Shown piece after piece: positions 11,651 through 23,711 of a stretch of 64,000 nt of DNA. A model generated the notes under the pieces. It made no database searches, was not told where the DNA came from, and saw nothing but the letters and a program-made list of their open reading frames with translations. A program made the translations under genes and the position numbers. The stretch lies in contig JAGFNQ010009473.1 in the NCBI GenBank assembly GCA_024364735.1, positions 248,001 to 312,000 on the forward strand, in the 5' to 3' direction. Source of the DNA: Boesenbergia rotunda. Its lineage: Eukaryota; Streptophyta; Magnoliopsida; Zingiberales; Zingiberaceae. Positions within the stretch are counted from its first letter, which is position 1. Every line of letters begins with the position of its first letter.

Positions 11651-12550
11651 ATTTGGTTCAAGTTATCATATATAACCTTAATTAAATGATTATCAGGTAA
11701 TCACATAACTAAGATAATAAAAAATGAAACATAACCTGAAGTTATTTGGTTTAATTTAGGTAATCAAATAAAATCTTATTTGTTTGGAAGTAATAGTCTA
11801 TAACATAATATAATATTTTATCATATTGTCCTTTTGAATTTATTTAGATAATTTTATTAAAACATTAAATTAAAAAAATATTCATCGACAACATCTATGT
11901 CGACGTTGACGTTGATCGTCGGTGTCCGTGTAGGTAGTCGATGTCCAACACTAGCGGTCGACTGTCAGCACAGAACGGCGGCGATCGGCGTAGATCGCCG
12001 GTGGATGCCGACCGGCTATCGACGTCGACCGCCAACAATCTGTGTCGATCATTGGTCGTCGGTCACCGGCCACCGACCGTCGGCGGCAGTCGTCGGTCGT
12101 CGGTCGCCGATGGTGGTCGCCGGCGTTCACCGCCGATGGTGGTCCCCGACCGCTGGTCGTCGGTCGCCGGCGGTGGTCGCGGTCGTCGGTCGCCGGTCGT
12201 CGGCCGCTGGTGGTGGTCGTCGATCGTCGGCCGGCGGCGACGGCGGTCGCCGACGGCGGTCGCCGGCCGTAGTTGTCAGTCGTCTGCCGTGAATAATACT
12301 TTCGGAAGTTAATAAATTGTAATGATTATTTTTTTCTTAAATATAAATATGAAGAATAATTTTGGAAAGATAAGTTTCATAACCCCGAAATAAAGAAAAA
12401 CCTTACTTTCCTAAGATTTTCCGATTCTCGGTTGCATAACTCTTTTGCTGACGTGTCGGACATCAATCATTACTTGGGAATCGCTGATTATCTAAACCAA
12501 ACAAGATTTTCGTTGATAACCTTGGATGGATAACCCTCAACCAAACACAC
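11651..12550. mobile_element. MITE-like unit 1 with GC-rich core
   Basis: About 0.9-kb AT-rich unit whose ends are partly inverted copies: it starts TTTGGTTCAAGTTATCAT and ends GATAACCCTCAACCAAACAC. A diverged second unit follows directly (12564-13198). The centre (about 11890-12290) is very GC-rich, built of degenerate GTCGTCGGTCGCCGG repeats, and produces several overlapping Arg/Ser/Val-rich open frames that have no other coding evidence. Shared subterminal blocks (GATTATCAG.TAATCA; GCTGACGTGTCGGA) prove the two units are related. No clear TSD was fixed; the class is probably a TIR DNA transposon. Confidence 0.55.
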
Positions 12551-12563
12551 CCTAATCTAATGT

Positions 12564-13198
12564 TGTTTGGTTGAAGTTATCATGTATAATTTTAGTTATG
12601 TGATTATCAGATAATCATATAACTAAGGTTATGGAGAATGAAACATAATCTAATGTATTTGGTTCAATTTAGATAATTAAATAAAATCTTGTTTGTTTCG
12701 AGGTAATAGTATAGAATTAGTATAATATTTTACTGTATTACTCTTACATTAATATAAGTATGCCTGTCTAAATTAAAAATAAAAAAAATTTATACTTGTT
12801 TATCTCCTCGATTAAAATTTAAAAAAATTATATTTGGATCAACGATTTATGATTATATTTATTTTAATTTTTAAAAAATTATATCGTCATCGGTCGTTGG
12901 TCACCGCCGACCGTGCCGGTTGTCGCCAGTCGTCGTTGGCCGCCACCAACTATCGATCGCGGCTGACTACAGCAATGAGTTATAATATAATTAATTATAA
13001 TGGGTAATTTTGTCTTAAAGGATAAATATTGAAAATCTCATTTTTCTAAGGTTTTCCGATTCTTGGTTGCATGTCTCTTTTGCTGACGTGTCGGATGATT
13101 ACTTGGGAATCACTGATTATCCAAACCAAATAAGATTTTTTTTATAACCTTAGATGGATAACCAAAATTATCATGTATAATCCCTAATCAAACACACC
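12564..13198. mobile_element. MITE-like unit 2, tandem relative of unit 1
   Basis: Begins TGTTTGGTTGAAGTTATCAT and ends ATCCCTAATCAAACACACC, and repeats the subterminal blocks of unit 1. Its GC-rich core (12885-12970) is only about 85 bp, against about 400 bp in unit 1, so the core varies in length by repeat gain or loss. Confidence 0.55.
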
Positions 13199-13753
13199 GT
13201 AAGATCTATGTAGCGCAAAGTAAAATTAAGATAAAATGTTTTTAGTGATTTTTTTTCATTTACTTTATTAAAATTCTAAGAAAGAGGGAAATTAATTCAT
13301 TAGTAGATAATTTTAAAGTTGAAATCGACCATTTTAAAATCGGATAAAAATTATTTCATATATAAAAAATGATGTAGACATCTTTTTAACTCATAAAATT
13401 ATACTATATACCTAAACAATAACATACATACTCTTTTTCACTTACAAAATTACGTCATTGATTGTCCACTCTTTTATATAAACAAAGCATTAATTCTCAT
13501 AAATAATTTTTCGAAAAAAAATATTTCAAAGTCAAGTTTTTTTTATACATAAGAATATAAGGATTAATTTTGAAAAAAAATCTTATTTTTTATTTTAATA
13601 TTATTATAATAATTAAAATTAAAATTATTATATATGAAATACAATTATATAAAAATTATTATTTTAATATTTCCAATTTTTAACCACTTTCTTGTATTTA
13701 ATAATTATGCCTCATCTTTAAGATTACACTACACTAATAGCACCTTATTTTGA
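13199..13753. other. AT-rich 3' flank of the ERF gene
   Basis: Strongly AT-rich with many A/T runs. It should contain the 3' untranslated region and polyadenylation region of the minus-strand ERF gene. Nothing else was seen. Confidence 0.5.
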
Positions 13754-14542
13754 TCAATTAGCAAGCACAGCCCAGATTAATTCTGGATCGTACGATGGCA
13801 TCCTCGCCAGCGAACACTCCCCGTCCATTTCGTGGTCCCACGAAGCCGACGCAGAAGACGGCGACTGCAACTGCGACGACACCGGCTCCTCCATTTCGTC
13901 GCCCTTCTTCTCCGCCGTCGCCGCCTCCTCCGCCTCTCTCTTCTCCACTCTTTCCTCCTGCTGCCGCGCCTTCGGTCGCCTTCTGAGGCGCAGGCATATA
14001 GCCTGGATCTTGGAGTCGACTGCGGACCGCAGCGACTTCAACCGCTCGGAGTAGTCTCCGGAGTCGCGAAGGTCCGGGAAGTTGAGCCGCGCGTACTCGC
14101 CGCGTAGCTTGTAGGCGGCCCTGTCGTACGCGTACGCCGCCAACTCGGGGGAGTCGTAGGTGCCGAGCCAGATCCGCATCCGGTTCTGCGGAAGACGGAT
14201 CTCTGCCACCCACTTCCCCCAGTGCCGTTGCCGCACCCCCCGGTATAGCTTCTTCTTCCCACTCTCCGCAGCAGCCATCGCGATCGCGGCGTGCTGGTGG
14301 AGCCATGAAGCGGTTCGGGTGTGGTGGCCGGTGCTGAACCGCCTCAGGATCTCTGTTTGCTGGAGGTAAACGGATGAGCCGAGATATGGGACCGCCGGTG
14401 ACCTGGCTGGCGGGAGCGGCTGTGGAAGGTGGGAGAATATGGAGTCGATGGCGTTTGTCCCCGAGAGGAGGGCCTTCGATAAGGCGGCGCTAATCTCGCT
14501 GGGAATTTCCGCCGGCGATAAGGTTTCTTGTATTCCATCCAT
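13754..14542 (-). CDS. AP2/ERF transcription factor, ERF061/ERF062-like (DREB A-6 type)
   Basis: Intronless 262-residue frame. One AP2 DNA-binding domain lies at about residues 99-156: YRGVRQRHWGKWVAEIRLPQ, then RIWLGTYDSPELAAYAYDRA and AAYKLRGEYARLNFP. The WLG and RGVRQR motifs and the A-Y-D helix are intact. HWGKWVAEIRLP (Val at position 14, Leu at 19 of the domain) places it with RAP2.4/ERF061-type DREB A-6 proteins, as does the segment LRSAVDSKIQAICLRLR after the domain and the acidic-hydrophobic tail SYDPELIWAVLAN, a likely activation motif. A Lys/Arg/Glu-rich linker (about 185-215) may carry the nuclear signal. Family members bind DRE/GCC-type elements and act in stress or developmental regulation; the target genes cannot be read here. 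The start at 14542 is the first Met of an open frame giving family-typical length. Confidence 0.9.
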   Translation of the reverse strand: MDGIQETLSPAEIPSEISAALSKALLSGTNAIDSIFSHLPQPLPPARSPAVPYLGSSVYLQQTEILRRFSTGHHTRTASWLHQHAAIAMAAAESGKKKLYRGVRQRHWGKWVAEIRLPQNRMRIWLGTYDSPELAAYAYDRAAYKLRGEYARLNFPDLRDSGDYSERLKSLRSAVDSKIQAICLRLRRRPKARQQEERVEKREAEEAATAEKKGDEMEEPVSSQLQSPSSASASWDHEMDGECSLARMPSYDPELIWAVLAN

Positions 14543-17128
14543 GATTCCAGCAATATTTCGGCCCGGACAATCACAAGTAAGCGATGTTTTTGCTCTCTCT
14601 CACAATAAAATAGGAATTTTTATGCAATTATGGTTGCAACAAAATGGAACACAAGGGGAATCACAGTAAACTCTAAACTACACAGAAAGCTTGATTTAGG
14701 AACATTACAGGAGAGATAGAAGAGGGATAGGCTGCTGTGGATGTTGCTACGGTGGTGGAGGAAAGGGATATTTATAAGCTGACAGACTTCTCAACTGTTG
14801 ATCTGTCTTATTCTTCATCACATTATGGCCTCAATTTTCTTCTTTGCAGAGATTTAGGGAAAAAGAATCAGTTGTTAATGGTGAAAAGGATAGCATTTAG
14901 GAACAGTTGGTCCCATGATAGGGCAGGATTTGGGGAGCACAAGACCCACTCAAGGCCAAGGTTCTACTTTTTCTCTTGATTGTTTGAAATAGGGAAGAGT
15001 CATTCAAGTCCAAAAGCTACCTTTTGGCATTTATGGCTACCAGCTGTTCATGTGATCAACTTGCTGTCAAGCTCCGTATCTGAATTGTGTGCCTTTGGCT
15101 TGCTTAGACTCAATCCGCTTAGCTTCCATTTCCCTATCCTGTTTGAGTGAAAATTTAAAGGTTAAGAAGCTAGGAAAGCATGAGTGAAGATGCTTTCTAT
15201 TTGCTTCTATTTTCTTCTTAGCAAGTCTTGTTACCTCTCGATAATGAGACAAGAGTAATGAATAATTTCTTTTTCACATCGACAGTGGACAAATAAAATG
15301 CCCCAATTTTTCTGAAAAAAGTTACCAGGGTAACATATCTTGAAGTGGAAACTGGTAGTTTGTTCCTTTAATTTAAGATGAAGCTTGATTTTTGACTATT
15401 TGACATGGTAATAAGTAGGCAAATACAAGAGGCAACAGAATACTGATAGCATAGTTATTATTGCCTTAGTTTTTGTTAGTTGCCACATCTCTCTCTTCTT
15501 TTTTTTCAGTTTGAAATGAGCCAGCAGTAGTCTATTTTTGATTGACTTTCTTCTCGCCCCTAGGGCGTAGCACAGATGATGGACGTATGATATTTCTGAC
15601 GTAATGGTCAACGGTCAATCCTCAAAAGGCGATGATTTGCATTTTCGACCTCATCATATATGTGTTGTCTGTGTATCTGCATAAATCCCCTCTATATCCG
15701 TGAGACCAATTCTAAAAAACCATTAAGATAGCGAATTTATTTATTTTTTATTGACTTTCTTCTCCATTCTATTTAACTTTACCTTTGAACGACCCTGAAC
15801 TCTGACTGACATGGTACTTGGTAATCAGTCATTAATGCTAATGAATACCAAGAGGACACGCGCATAGAGAGTCACCAGAACCAGATAGGTCTCAAATCAT
15901 TTTCTTCTCGAGATACCTCTTCTGTCTCTGTGTCTCCCCGTGTATCATGCATATTCTTCCTATAACAGGTTCAAATTAGTTATTTTGATAATTTATTAAA
16001 TATTATTTGCATTGTAGAACTAACAGTGTCAACCTGAGTTTCAAATCCAAATTGTAGAACTATCAATTTTATGACAACCGGCTTCAAAGAATTGGAACTT
16101 ATCTTGTATTGAAAGTAAGTTTTATATGGCCAAATTTCTATCATGTAGTGAATCCTTTATATCATGATCAGAAAGTTAGATTCAATTGCTATTTGGATTA
16201 TCAATATGCGTATGTTGTTACTACTAGCATAATTTGTACTTTGCTCTAAAATAAGCATGATCAGGGAGCTAATTTATGCTATTTTCCTCATATAAGCTTG
16301 TGCTCATCATTGGCATTGGTGTGCTTGATAGAAAAGACCTTCTTGAGAGAACATGAGGGCATTTAATAAGTTTGGTGACTGGTTTGCTAAAGGATAACAA
16401 GTGTCCTTTGTGCCTTCAATGAAATACTGAGATGGTCAAGGCTTGGTGTAGCCTAGTGGACAGGTTGCAATTTCTTGTGAGTTTTAGCACTTGATTTACC
16501 CTAGCTTTTGCTGCATTCACAGGGAAAGAAACAGCACCATTTGATTTCGTAATTTTCCATCTATTGTTAATGTGCTACCGAGATCATTATCCACCCACTG
16601 TTGTTGTGGGAACTGATTCAACATCCTTGTAGCAAGCTTTCATATGCTAGTGATTCACCTATCTTGTCGTGACAATGGATTTTTTATGTAAAACTTGCAG
16701 GTCGATATGCTATACTTCTCTTAGCCTGTTACAGGATAGCAAGATTGCAAACAATTATGTTCCCTTCATTTATTTGCAATCCAAAACCAACAGAAGCTAA
16801 CCAGGTTCGCTGCTCAACCACCTATTTACACCACTATGGCTTTTTTTCTTCAGGGAAAAAGCAGTGCTATAATCTCCTTGCTCCACTTAATTTTCAAATT
16901 AGTTAAAGAAAGGTATGAATGAGTCTTTGATCCTTAACATTGAATGAATTTGGAATAAAATCCTAGCATCTTTGAACATCTGGAACAAACTTCTTTTATT
17001 TCATCAACCAACAAACTTGAAAGTGATCACAAAGTGCCTTCTTACTTTGATGGTGATCGTTTCGCTTGAAGTAATAAATTCTACTTCAATTTCTACCCTA
17101 ATCGTGACTGTTCTTGACAAAATTGCAG
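14543..17128. other. Intergenic region upstream of the ERF gene
   Basis: The first few hundred bases should hold the promoter and leader of the divergent ERF gene. The remainder shows no convincing gene, repeat or RNA. Several splice-site-like AG/GT pairs between 16690 and 16810 could belong to a transcript leading to the exon-like segments at 17129-17509. Confidence 0.4.
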
Positions 17129-17509
17129 GACGGGAGAATCGGCCAAAGATTCGCAACTATTGGATATCATTTTCACATCTCAATGAAACAGGTACGCTCC
17201 ATTGTTAAGAATTTCATCAGAGTTGAGCACATTCACTATCCTTAATATTCTGTTTCTACTGAAACTGTGATATAAAGAAAAAGTAAAGTTAATTGCCAGG
17301 CTTCCTTTCCCATCCTTTGACTTTTAATTCTTTATCTTTTGTCTCTTGATAAGAACAAAATCTTCTCTTCGATGTTTATGGCAAGCTTAGTGATGCATGA
17401 CAAATCCTCCACAATTGTTTCAGCTCCCATTGATCAATTGTTCTTCCCTTTGAGAAAAGAGTCAACACCAAGCACTAATTCCTTTCAAATCCATGATCGT
17501 GTCGACTAA
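17129..17509 (+). CDS. Possible two-exon 3' end of an unknown gene
   Basis: Not recognised. Segment 17129-17191 lies between an acceptor (AAAATTGCAG) and a donor (ACAG|GTACGC). Segment 17424-17509 follows an acceptor (ATTGTTTCAG) and ends at TAA. If spliced, the frame is continuous: the first ends in phase 1 and the second starts with the two missing bases. It reads RENRPKIRNYWISFSHLNET and then PIDQLFFPLRKESTPSTNSF..., ending HDRVD. Upstream exons and a start codon were not found. The consistent phase and two good splice sites are the only support; a non-coding transcript or chance is possible. Confidence 0.22.
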
Positions 17510-18824
17510 CCAAGAGTTGAATGAGGAAGCAAAACTCGACTTGTCCAGCCGCATGAGGCTTTGACTTTGCTGGTGATGGATGCCGATAGGTTTGTCCATT
17601 TCTGCCTTCATTCTGGGCCGTCGTTTGACCCTTATGGAATCCACTAGACTGCTTTATGTCATAGATGCTTGTTGTCTAGATTATCTTCTAATTCTACCGA
17701 CGTCGTACTGATTATTTGGTCAACAGGTCGTTGACTTCCATTAATAACTCAACAACATTTAACTAACTTGCTGGCAGAAGTAAATCTAATCGGCTTTGCT
17801 TGATTTTTGTCAAATTCTTTCCCCGAGTTGACAATGAGCTATTGATTGAACCCATCAATTGGGCAGCAAAATCTTGATTAAGTCAAAATTCGAAATAACT
17901 ATCAAATTTGAAAATGGAAATTTGATTAGATTAATTTGATTTTTTTTATTTTAATTATTTCAGTTTATTTAATTAGATCTCAATTTAAAATTTTCAAATT
18001 CGATTGAATAAATCCAAATGGCATTAGTCGATTGGCATGTTATGAATAATTAATTGGTGTACTTATATTTAATAGTTAATTGATAAATTTGACTGTTCAA
18101 TGACAGTCAATTATGATAGAATACTAATTGAGCGTTTAGAAAATTTGATTAATTTAATAATCAATCGAATTAATTTCATTTGTTTAGTTTTAGAGTTGAA
18201 GTTCGATCCATTTAATTTGTATTTAAAAAATAATTAGTTCCATTTTGATTCTTTTGATCGGGTCTATTTGATTTTTAATGAATGCTCATCACCGACATGT
18301 CATGGCCCCACTAGATCTAGGTGAAAGATTCCTATCCTTGGGCGTGGGCCCCACCAGACGACAGGTTTCTCAAATTTAGATATGAAAACAGTGCCATGGA
18401 AGACGTCTACAGGAATCCATCCCCATCTCAATTCTGCCAACAAGATAAATTTAATTTTTATTATGAAACTTTTTTTTTTGCCTTTTCCATTGTATTCTTG
18501 CATTTCAAATTTTATTCTAAGCAATTAGACAACTAAAAGAAATGTTTGATTCGATTGAAAATAACTTTAAACGCTTCCACTATATTCAAAACACTAAAAG
18601 AAATTAGACAAAAATCTAATATATATGCTTGTAAGTTTTATCTATCAAGTATGGGAGCTCATCTAGCGCAATTAATCAAAATCATGCTGATTAATCACAT
18701 CCACTTCCTCAATCTAAAAGAATTCATTGAGTCCCATGAGATGGACTGATGATTAATATGTGGATGTTACTATCAAAAGGTTTAGTGATCAAATTTTGAC
18801 AAAGTCAGTATGCCCATCTTCCCC
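17510..18824. other. AT-rich spacer, no gene seen
   Basis: AT-rich sequence, including oligo-T tracts near 17941 and 18471. No supported feature. Confidence 0.45.
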
Positions 18825-19010
18825 ACGCATTAGCCTGACGAGGATGGAGATGGGGGTTTAATCCCCGTGGGTTCGGGGACGGAGATTTCCCGATTAAGTG
18901 GAGGCGGGGATGGGGACGGGGATGGAGATTTACTTCGGGGACGGGGATGGGGATGGCAAATCCGTCCCCGACCCGCCCCATTGTTATCCCTAGCCACATC
19001 ATCTAAGTTA
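18825..19010 (-). mobile_element. Truncated hAT-like GGGGATGGGGACGG repeat
   Basis: A G-rich block of repeated GGGGACGGGGATGGGG, ending on its right at CATTGTTATCCCTA (a TAGGGATAACAATG end on the minus strand), the form typical of small plant hAT elements. The opposite terminus and TSD are not visible, so it is probably truncated. Overlapping open frames on both strands are artefacts of the repeat. Confidence 0.45.
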
Positions 19011-19772
19011 GTAGTCCTCATGATTTACCTTTTCCGTGTTGATCCTGAGACGAATTAACGAAGACGTTGGAGGCGAACGAATTACCTTTTGCAAGGGAAT
19101 TCATTGAGACGGAAAGGACACTTTCATATAAATTGTTTGGCTGATTCATCTTCTCCCATGTGTCTTCATGTGACAAAAATTATAAAAAAAATCTGGATCT
19201 CCATGCTGATTTTGCCTCCAATTCAACTTGAAATAATCAAGTGAAAATGAAGGAACTAATCACATCTCATCACCGACAACTCCACCTGCTCGATGGACAT
19301 CCTTCAGCAACCATTCCTCTTGTTTAATATCCTTTTATTAAGTTCTTTGTTGTTTTTTTATTTTCCCTTGTACCACTTGAATAATAGAATAAATTTGTCA
19401 TTATTTTTTTTTATTATCTTATATTCTCTTGAGTGAATGAATTACAGTGCAGTGATAAGATATTTAGAGAAATAATAATAAAGAACAATCAATTTTTGAA
19501 CGTGCATTAATTGTATTCGGTATTTACCTGGTGAACTATGATTGGTCAGGTAAAACCACAAAATGACTTGTCATTGTTCTTCGCCCAACAAAAGGAGCTG
19601 TTGGTCACATTGGATAAGGTATGTTAGATTTTAGTGGCGCCCTTAGATAGTCCAGGTATCAAAGTTTTCGGATCCGACTAATTCTAGAGTGGACCAGTAC
19701 AAACTTAAAAAAAAAAAATTATTGATCATTAAAATAAATTTGAAAGTGCAAATAATAATCTACACTAAAAGG

Positions 19773-20107
19773 TAAGGGTGGATTTACATGGGGACCCGAG
19801 AAGGCCACGGCCCCCAAATTTTAATAATATTTTTTTATATAGAAATTTTTATTTTTTTTAATATAGAAATTTTTATTTTCTTAATATATATATATATAAT
19901 TTGACTCTTTTAAAAATGTATATTTGTAATGGATTTAATGGTAAATTTAAAAAATATTTTTTTTATTTTTCAAATTTTAACTAAATATACATTATGTATC
20001 TTTGAAAGATTAGATAAGATATTATTATAATAATTATTTTCTTGATTATTATTATAATAATTATTTACGTTGACCCCTTCCAACTTATAATCTTAGATCC
20101 GCCATTG
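19773..20107. mobile_element. hAT-type MITE with 8-bp TSD
   Basis: A 335-bp AT-rich unit flanked by CTAAAAGG at 19765-19772 and 20108-20115. Its ends are imperfect inverted repeats: TAAGGGTGGATTTA at the left and, inverted, CAATGGCGGATCTA at the right. The 8-bp TSD points to the hAT superfamily. It is non-coding and depends on a transposase supplied elsewhere. Confidence 0.6.
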
Positions 20108-20115
20108 CTAAAAGG

Positions 20116-20634
20116 TTCAAACGAATCAAATAACTTTTGCTTAAAAAAATATTTAATTCATATTCAAAATTATCTAATTAGAATTGAACTCAAACATGTT
20201 TGATAATTTTTTTAAATCAAATTCGAACTCATAATATTTTATTCATTTTTTCACAAGCCATTCACGAACAAAACTCGAATTGAATTTTAATTATTTATTT
20301 ATAATTTTAATTTAAATATACTTAGATTAAGATTTAAATAATTCAAATCGAATTCAAATTTAAATCATTCTGAATTATAATTCGAATATGCTCGAATCAA
20401 AAGTCAAACCATTCGAAACAAATTCGAGCCAAGATTATTTGTATTTTTAAAATTTGGATATCATATATATTTTTTGAACTCAAATATTAATATTTTTATA
20501 TTATTCGATTGGATTCGATATTTCAAATGGTTTGCACCCCTAGCCCACACAATAACTTAATGAAGTGACACCCTGACTTTCATTCTTCTAAGCATTTGTT
20601 ATCTGCCAACTTAACATAACGATGATGGAATGAT
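20116..20634. other. AT-rich stretch, possible eroded transposon
   Basis: Contains repeated GAATTCAAAT/ATTCGAA-type motifs and ends near 20540 in GGTTTGCACCCCTAG, the form of a hAT terminus. No matching left end was found, so no element is called. Confidence 0.3.
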
Positions 20635-20637
20635 TAA

Positions 20638-20856
20638 GGGGGCGTTTGATTTATTCTATTTTTTATTTTTATTTTTTAAAAAATCATATTTTCTCATTTT
20701 CTGAAAAATAATTTTATTTCATTCTCTAATTTTTCAGAAAACGCTATATCTTTTTTTGAAAAACAAGACTGAAAAATACAAACCAAACACGTTTTTCAAA
20801 AAATCGTATTTTCTAAAAAAAAATGAAAATGAAAAACAAGCAAATCAAACGCCCTC
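20638..20856. mobile_element. PIF/Harbinger (Tourist)-type MITE with TAA TSD
   Basis: A 219-bp AT-rich unit whose ends are GGGGGCGTTTGATTTA and, inverted, GAGGGCGTTTGATTTG. It is flanked by TAA at 20635-20637 and 20857-20859, the 3-bp TSD of the PIF/Harbinger superfamily. Its interior is a run of long A and T tracts that can fold back on itself. Non-coding. Confidence 0.75.
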
Positions 20857-20859
20857 TAA

Positions 20860-22296
20860 GTTTTCTTTAAATTGTTTCCTGTTTCTATTTATCTCCTTGA
20901 TCATCTGATGTATGTTTCACTACAATTTATGCATCATCACACATTCGTTCAAGAATATCCACATATACTACATTTTAGTCATAATTATCGTTATATGTTC
21001 CAAAGTCAAGTATTAATGTGATGGTAGTCACATTGTATTGTATTTCTTTTTCATTTTGCCCTAACAACAAAGATGGCATGAGAAAATAGACTATTTTGGT
21101 GGTCCTTGTTTTATACGCATGAGACGAGGCCACAAGGATGCGATACGACACTCGATTCGCACCATTTTGTAAGCATCCGGCGAGGTATTGTCGCATGGGC
21201 TCTTGCGTACCCGATCAAACACTCCAGCATTTTTGGTGGTCCTGGTTTTGTTTCAACGCGAGAAGGCTGAAAGGTTACGATACACCACTCGATAAGCAGT
21301 ATTTTGGGAATCATTCGGCAAGGTGTCCCTTCAGATATCAGACACAACGAATGGGTCATATGATTTAGTTCTCAGTCGATTCTGAGGGATAATCAACATG
21401 CAAATTCGAGTATGAGGCCTCATCGTATTAGCTAGAAACATACATCAGATGGGCAACAGGAAAATGGAAGGAACAAAGAGTTTATATCCAACTGCTTGAA
21501 AGAGTTCCAAGACTCTGTCAAGCAGTTCCTACACACAGCTTCAAAGAAATGTATATAGTGTATAATGACAAGTCAAAAGTATACTATCATATATCCATCT
21601 ATGTTATATCATAGGGAACATTGAAACAGATAACAATCACAACATTTTACACAGATCGTTTAATTTGAAAATACTGCGAAAATGGACTTTTCAAACTCCA
21701 TAAAATTGTAGGTTTACCTAAAAGTAATTGCATAAAATGTATAGTGTAGAAGAGGGAGAGATGAAAAGGTTGTCAATTTCTCTATGAATATTGTTAAGCT
21801 TATGTTTTGGGGGGAAAAAAAGTTATATTTTATTTAAAATATATCGTACAATGTATAATTGACAGCCTAAAAGCCTCAAATGCCCCAACTGAAATGTTGT
21901 TAATACTTAATGGATCAACTGGCTGTATCCCAAATCTGAATGAGCTTCAGATGGTCTCTGTAGAATGTGGATGATAAGATGTGCAGCAAAAGTCCACCAA
22001 CATCCTCCTTACATTCTGTTCGTCTCGTCCTCTCCATCTAGCCCCATCCACTCTTCTTACACTCACTCTATGCTCCTTCCATCAAGGATAGCCTGCCCCA
22101 ATTGTTCTCAACAAATCCTCAGTTTTATTTATCCGCCAAACAGGACAGGTTCAACAAACAAGTCCAAGTTCAGGCATAACCAACTCATCTCACAGGCTGA
22201 ATCATCTCGATCAATTTGGATCTTAAGATCATCCAGCCCTTAAATCTGAATCACACATTTAAAAAAAAAAGTAGTTCATTAGGTTAAAATGCTCAT
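20860..22296. other. Spacer with a diverged duplication and a strong short hairpin
   Basis: No gene was recognised. About 21098-21230 and 21234-21370 are diverged copies of one segment (both begin GGTGGTCCT and contain CGATAC.CACTCGAT). A 16-bp hairpin lies at 21490-21527. The remainder is unremarkable. Confidence 0.4.
21490..21527. repeat. Short hairpin, 16-bp arms with 6-base loop
   Basis: AACTGCTTGAAAGAGT (21490-21505) pairs with ACTCTGTCAAGCAGTT (21512-21527) with a single mismatch across the loop TCCAAG. The loop is too short for a plant microRNA precursor. Confidence 0.6.
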
Positions 22297-22306
22297 GTAA
22301 AAAGTT

Positions 22307-22522
22307 CAGCTTTTTACCAAAGGGCGTACCCAAGAATTGATAATTACCAAAAGGAGTACCATGCTTTCTTTTTTACCAAAGGGCGCATCCCATATAGTCA
22401 ACTTCCTATTATACCCCTCCCGCCAAGAAATGACTTTCTCAATTCACATTTTCGAGACATCCGAACTACTTTATCAGTAAAATATTATTTTGTGGTTCGG
22501 ATGGCCATGGAGTCGAATTTTT
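22307..22522 (+). repeat. Left terminal inverted repeat of the MULE
   Basis: Inverted copy of 44563-44778 with only scattered mismatches. Two TTTTTTACCAAAGGGCG-type motifs lie inside each repeat. The outermost three bases differ (CAG here, CGG on the other side). Confidence 0.8.
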
Positions 22523-23711
22523 CATCTCTCAGCACAACAGCGTAAATGATATTGTCGAAGGTGGCGGACATTGTGCTATCATCGTGAGCTCATCCCTCGA
22601 ATCTGTCCCCCAACCAAAACCTAAGGAAGTCTCCTAAGTGTTTGTGTGTGTCCCAGAGGCGGCTGTAAGTGTTAACGTTAAAGTCCAGACTCCTCGGCAC
22701 TATCGAAAGTAGGGGTTAGAGTTTCTGCAAGGTTTATTTTTTTGATAATGGCAGGAGAAAGGACTTAGATTGTTTCAGCGCCTTCTTCCTTGGCATTGTC
22801 CAGCAAGGTATGCTAGCGATAGTCTTAGGTCCAAACAGCAGAGTTTATGCACATGTTTAAACTTATTTTTGCTGAATAAATTTGTAAGGTATAAAAACTG
22901 TAGGCTTCAGATGATTTTGGACAAAAATTACATTGGTACAGTGTTTTAGGGCACTTTAAATATTTTTTTGAAGCATTTCAAATTTTAAATGATCAACACA
23001 TTGCGAAGATCAAAGAGTCGCCCTTCAGTGTTTTCTTGGACATACAAGAATGCAGCATATCCGTGGAATTTTGGTGAATATATTCGAAAGTTGGGATTTA
23101 ACCTCATAAGTTTTTAAATTCTCAGGTAATAGTTTTAGTTATGAATTGTAAACAATATCTATAGTAAAATAAAATAGGAATAAAGATGGCCTGAAATGAT
23201 TTAATTTCGATCCATTTCACTCATTTCATTTTAGGCCTATCGAGGGCCCCAACGTGGGCTTGAAGTGATTTCATTTCAGGCCCACGTTGGGCCTGAAATA
23301 AAATGATTTCAGGCCCAAAGTGAAATCATTTGAAGCCTATATTCTTGATTACAAGTAAATATTTTAAATGTTTTAGGTGTACCGGTTGCGTTCACCAGAC
23401 GAGATGTTGCTTTGTCACTGGGTATAGTGGATCGTGGTGTTTCGGTCCCTGTTAATTCAACTAAAGCATCGGGCGACCTCTATCTTACTTCTCAAAAGAA
23501 AAACCTACCAAAAAAGAATTGAGGAGTTATTTAAATATTATTCAAAAATTGTTGAATTAGAGGATAATGTTTTATTAGTGTGTAAATTCTATATTTTGTA
23601 TATATTTGTTTGTGTTTTATTTTCGTCTAGTACATATAAGGTCCCTCTAGGTCTTGTAGATATAATAGATGATTATAAGAATCTTGCTAGATTTAACTGG
23701 GTGGAAGCTAT

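Noticed and set aside
11897..12312. Arg/Ser/Val-rich open frames of up to 131 codons
   Set aside because: They are translations of the GTCGTCGGTCGCCGG repeat in all frames, with no domain.
13758..14574. Several open frames on both strands overlapping the ERF gene
   Set aside because: They are shadows of a GC-rich coding exon; only the 13754-14542 minus frame has a recognisable AP2 domain.
20116..20545. Possible hAT element ending in TTTGCACCCCTAG
   Set aside because: Only one terminus was found and there is no TSD.
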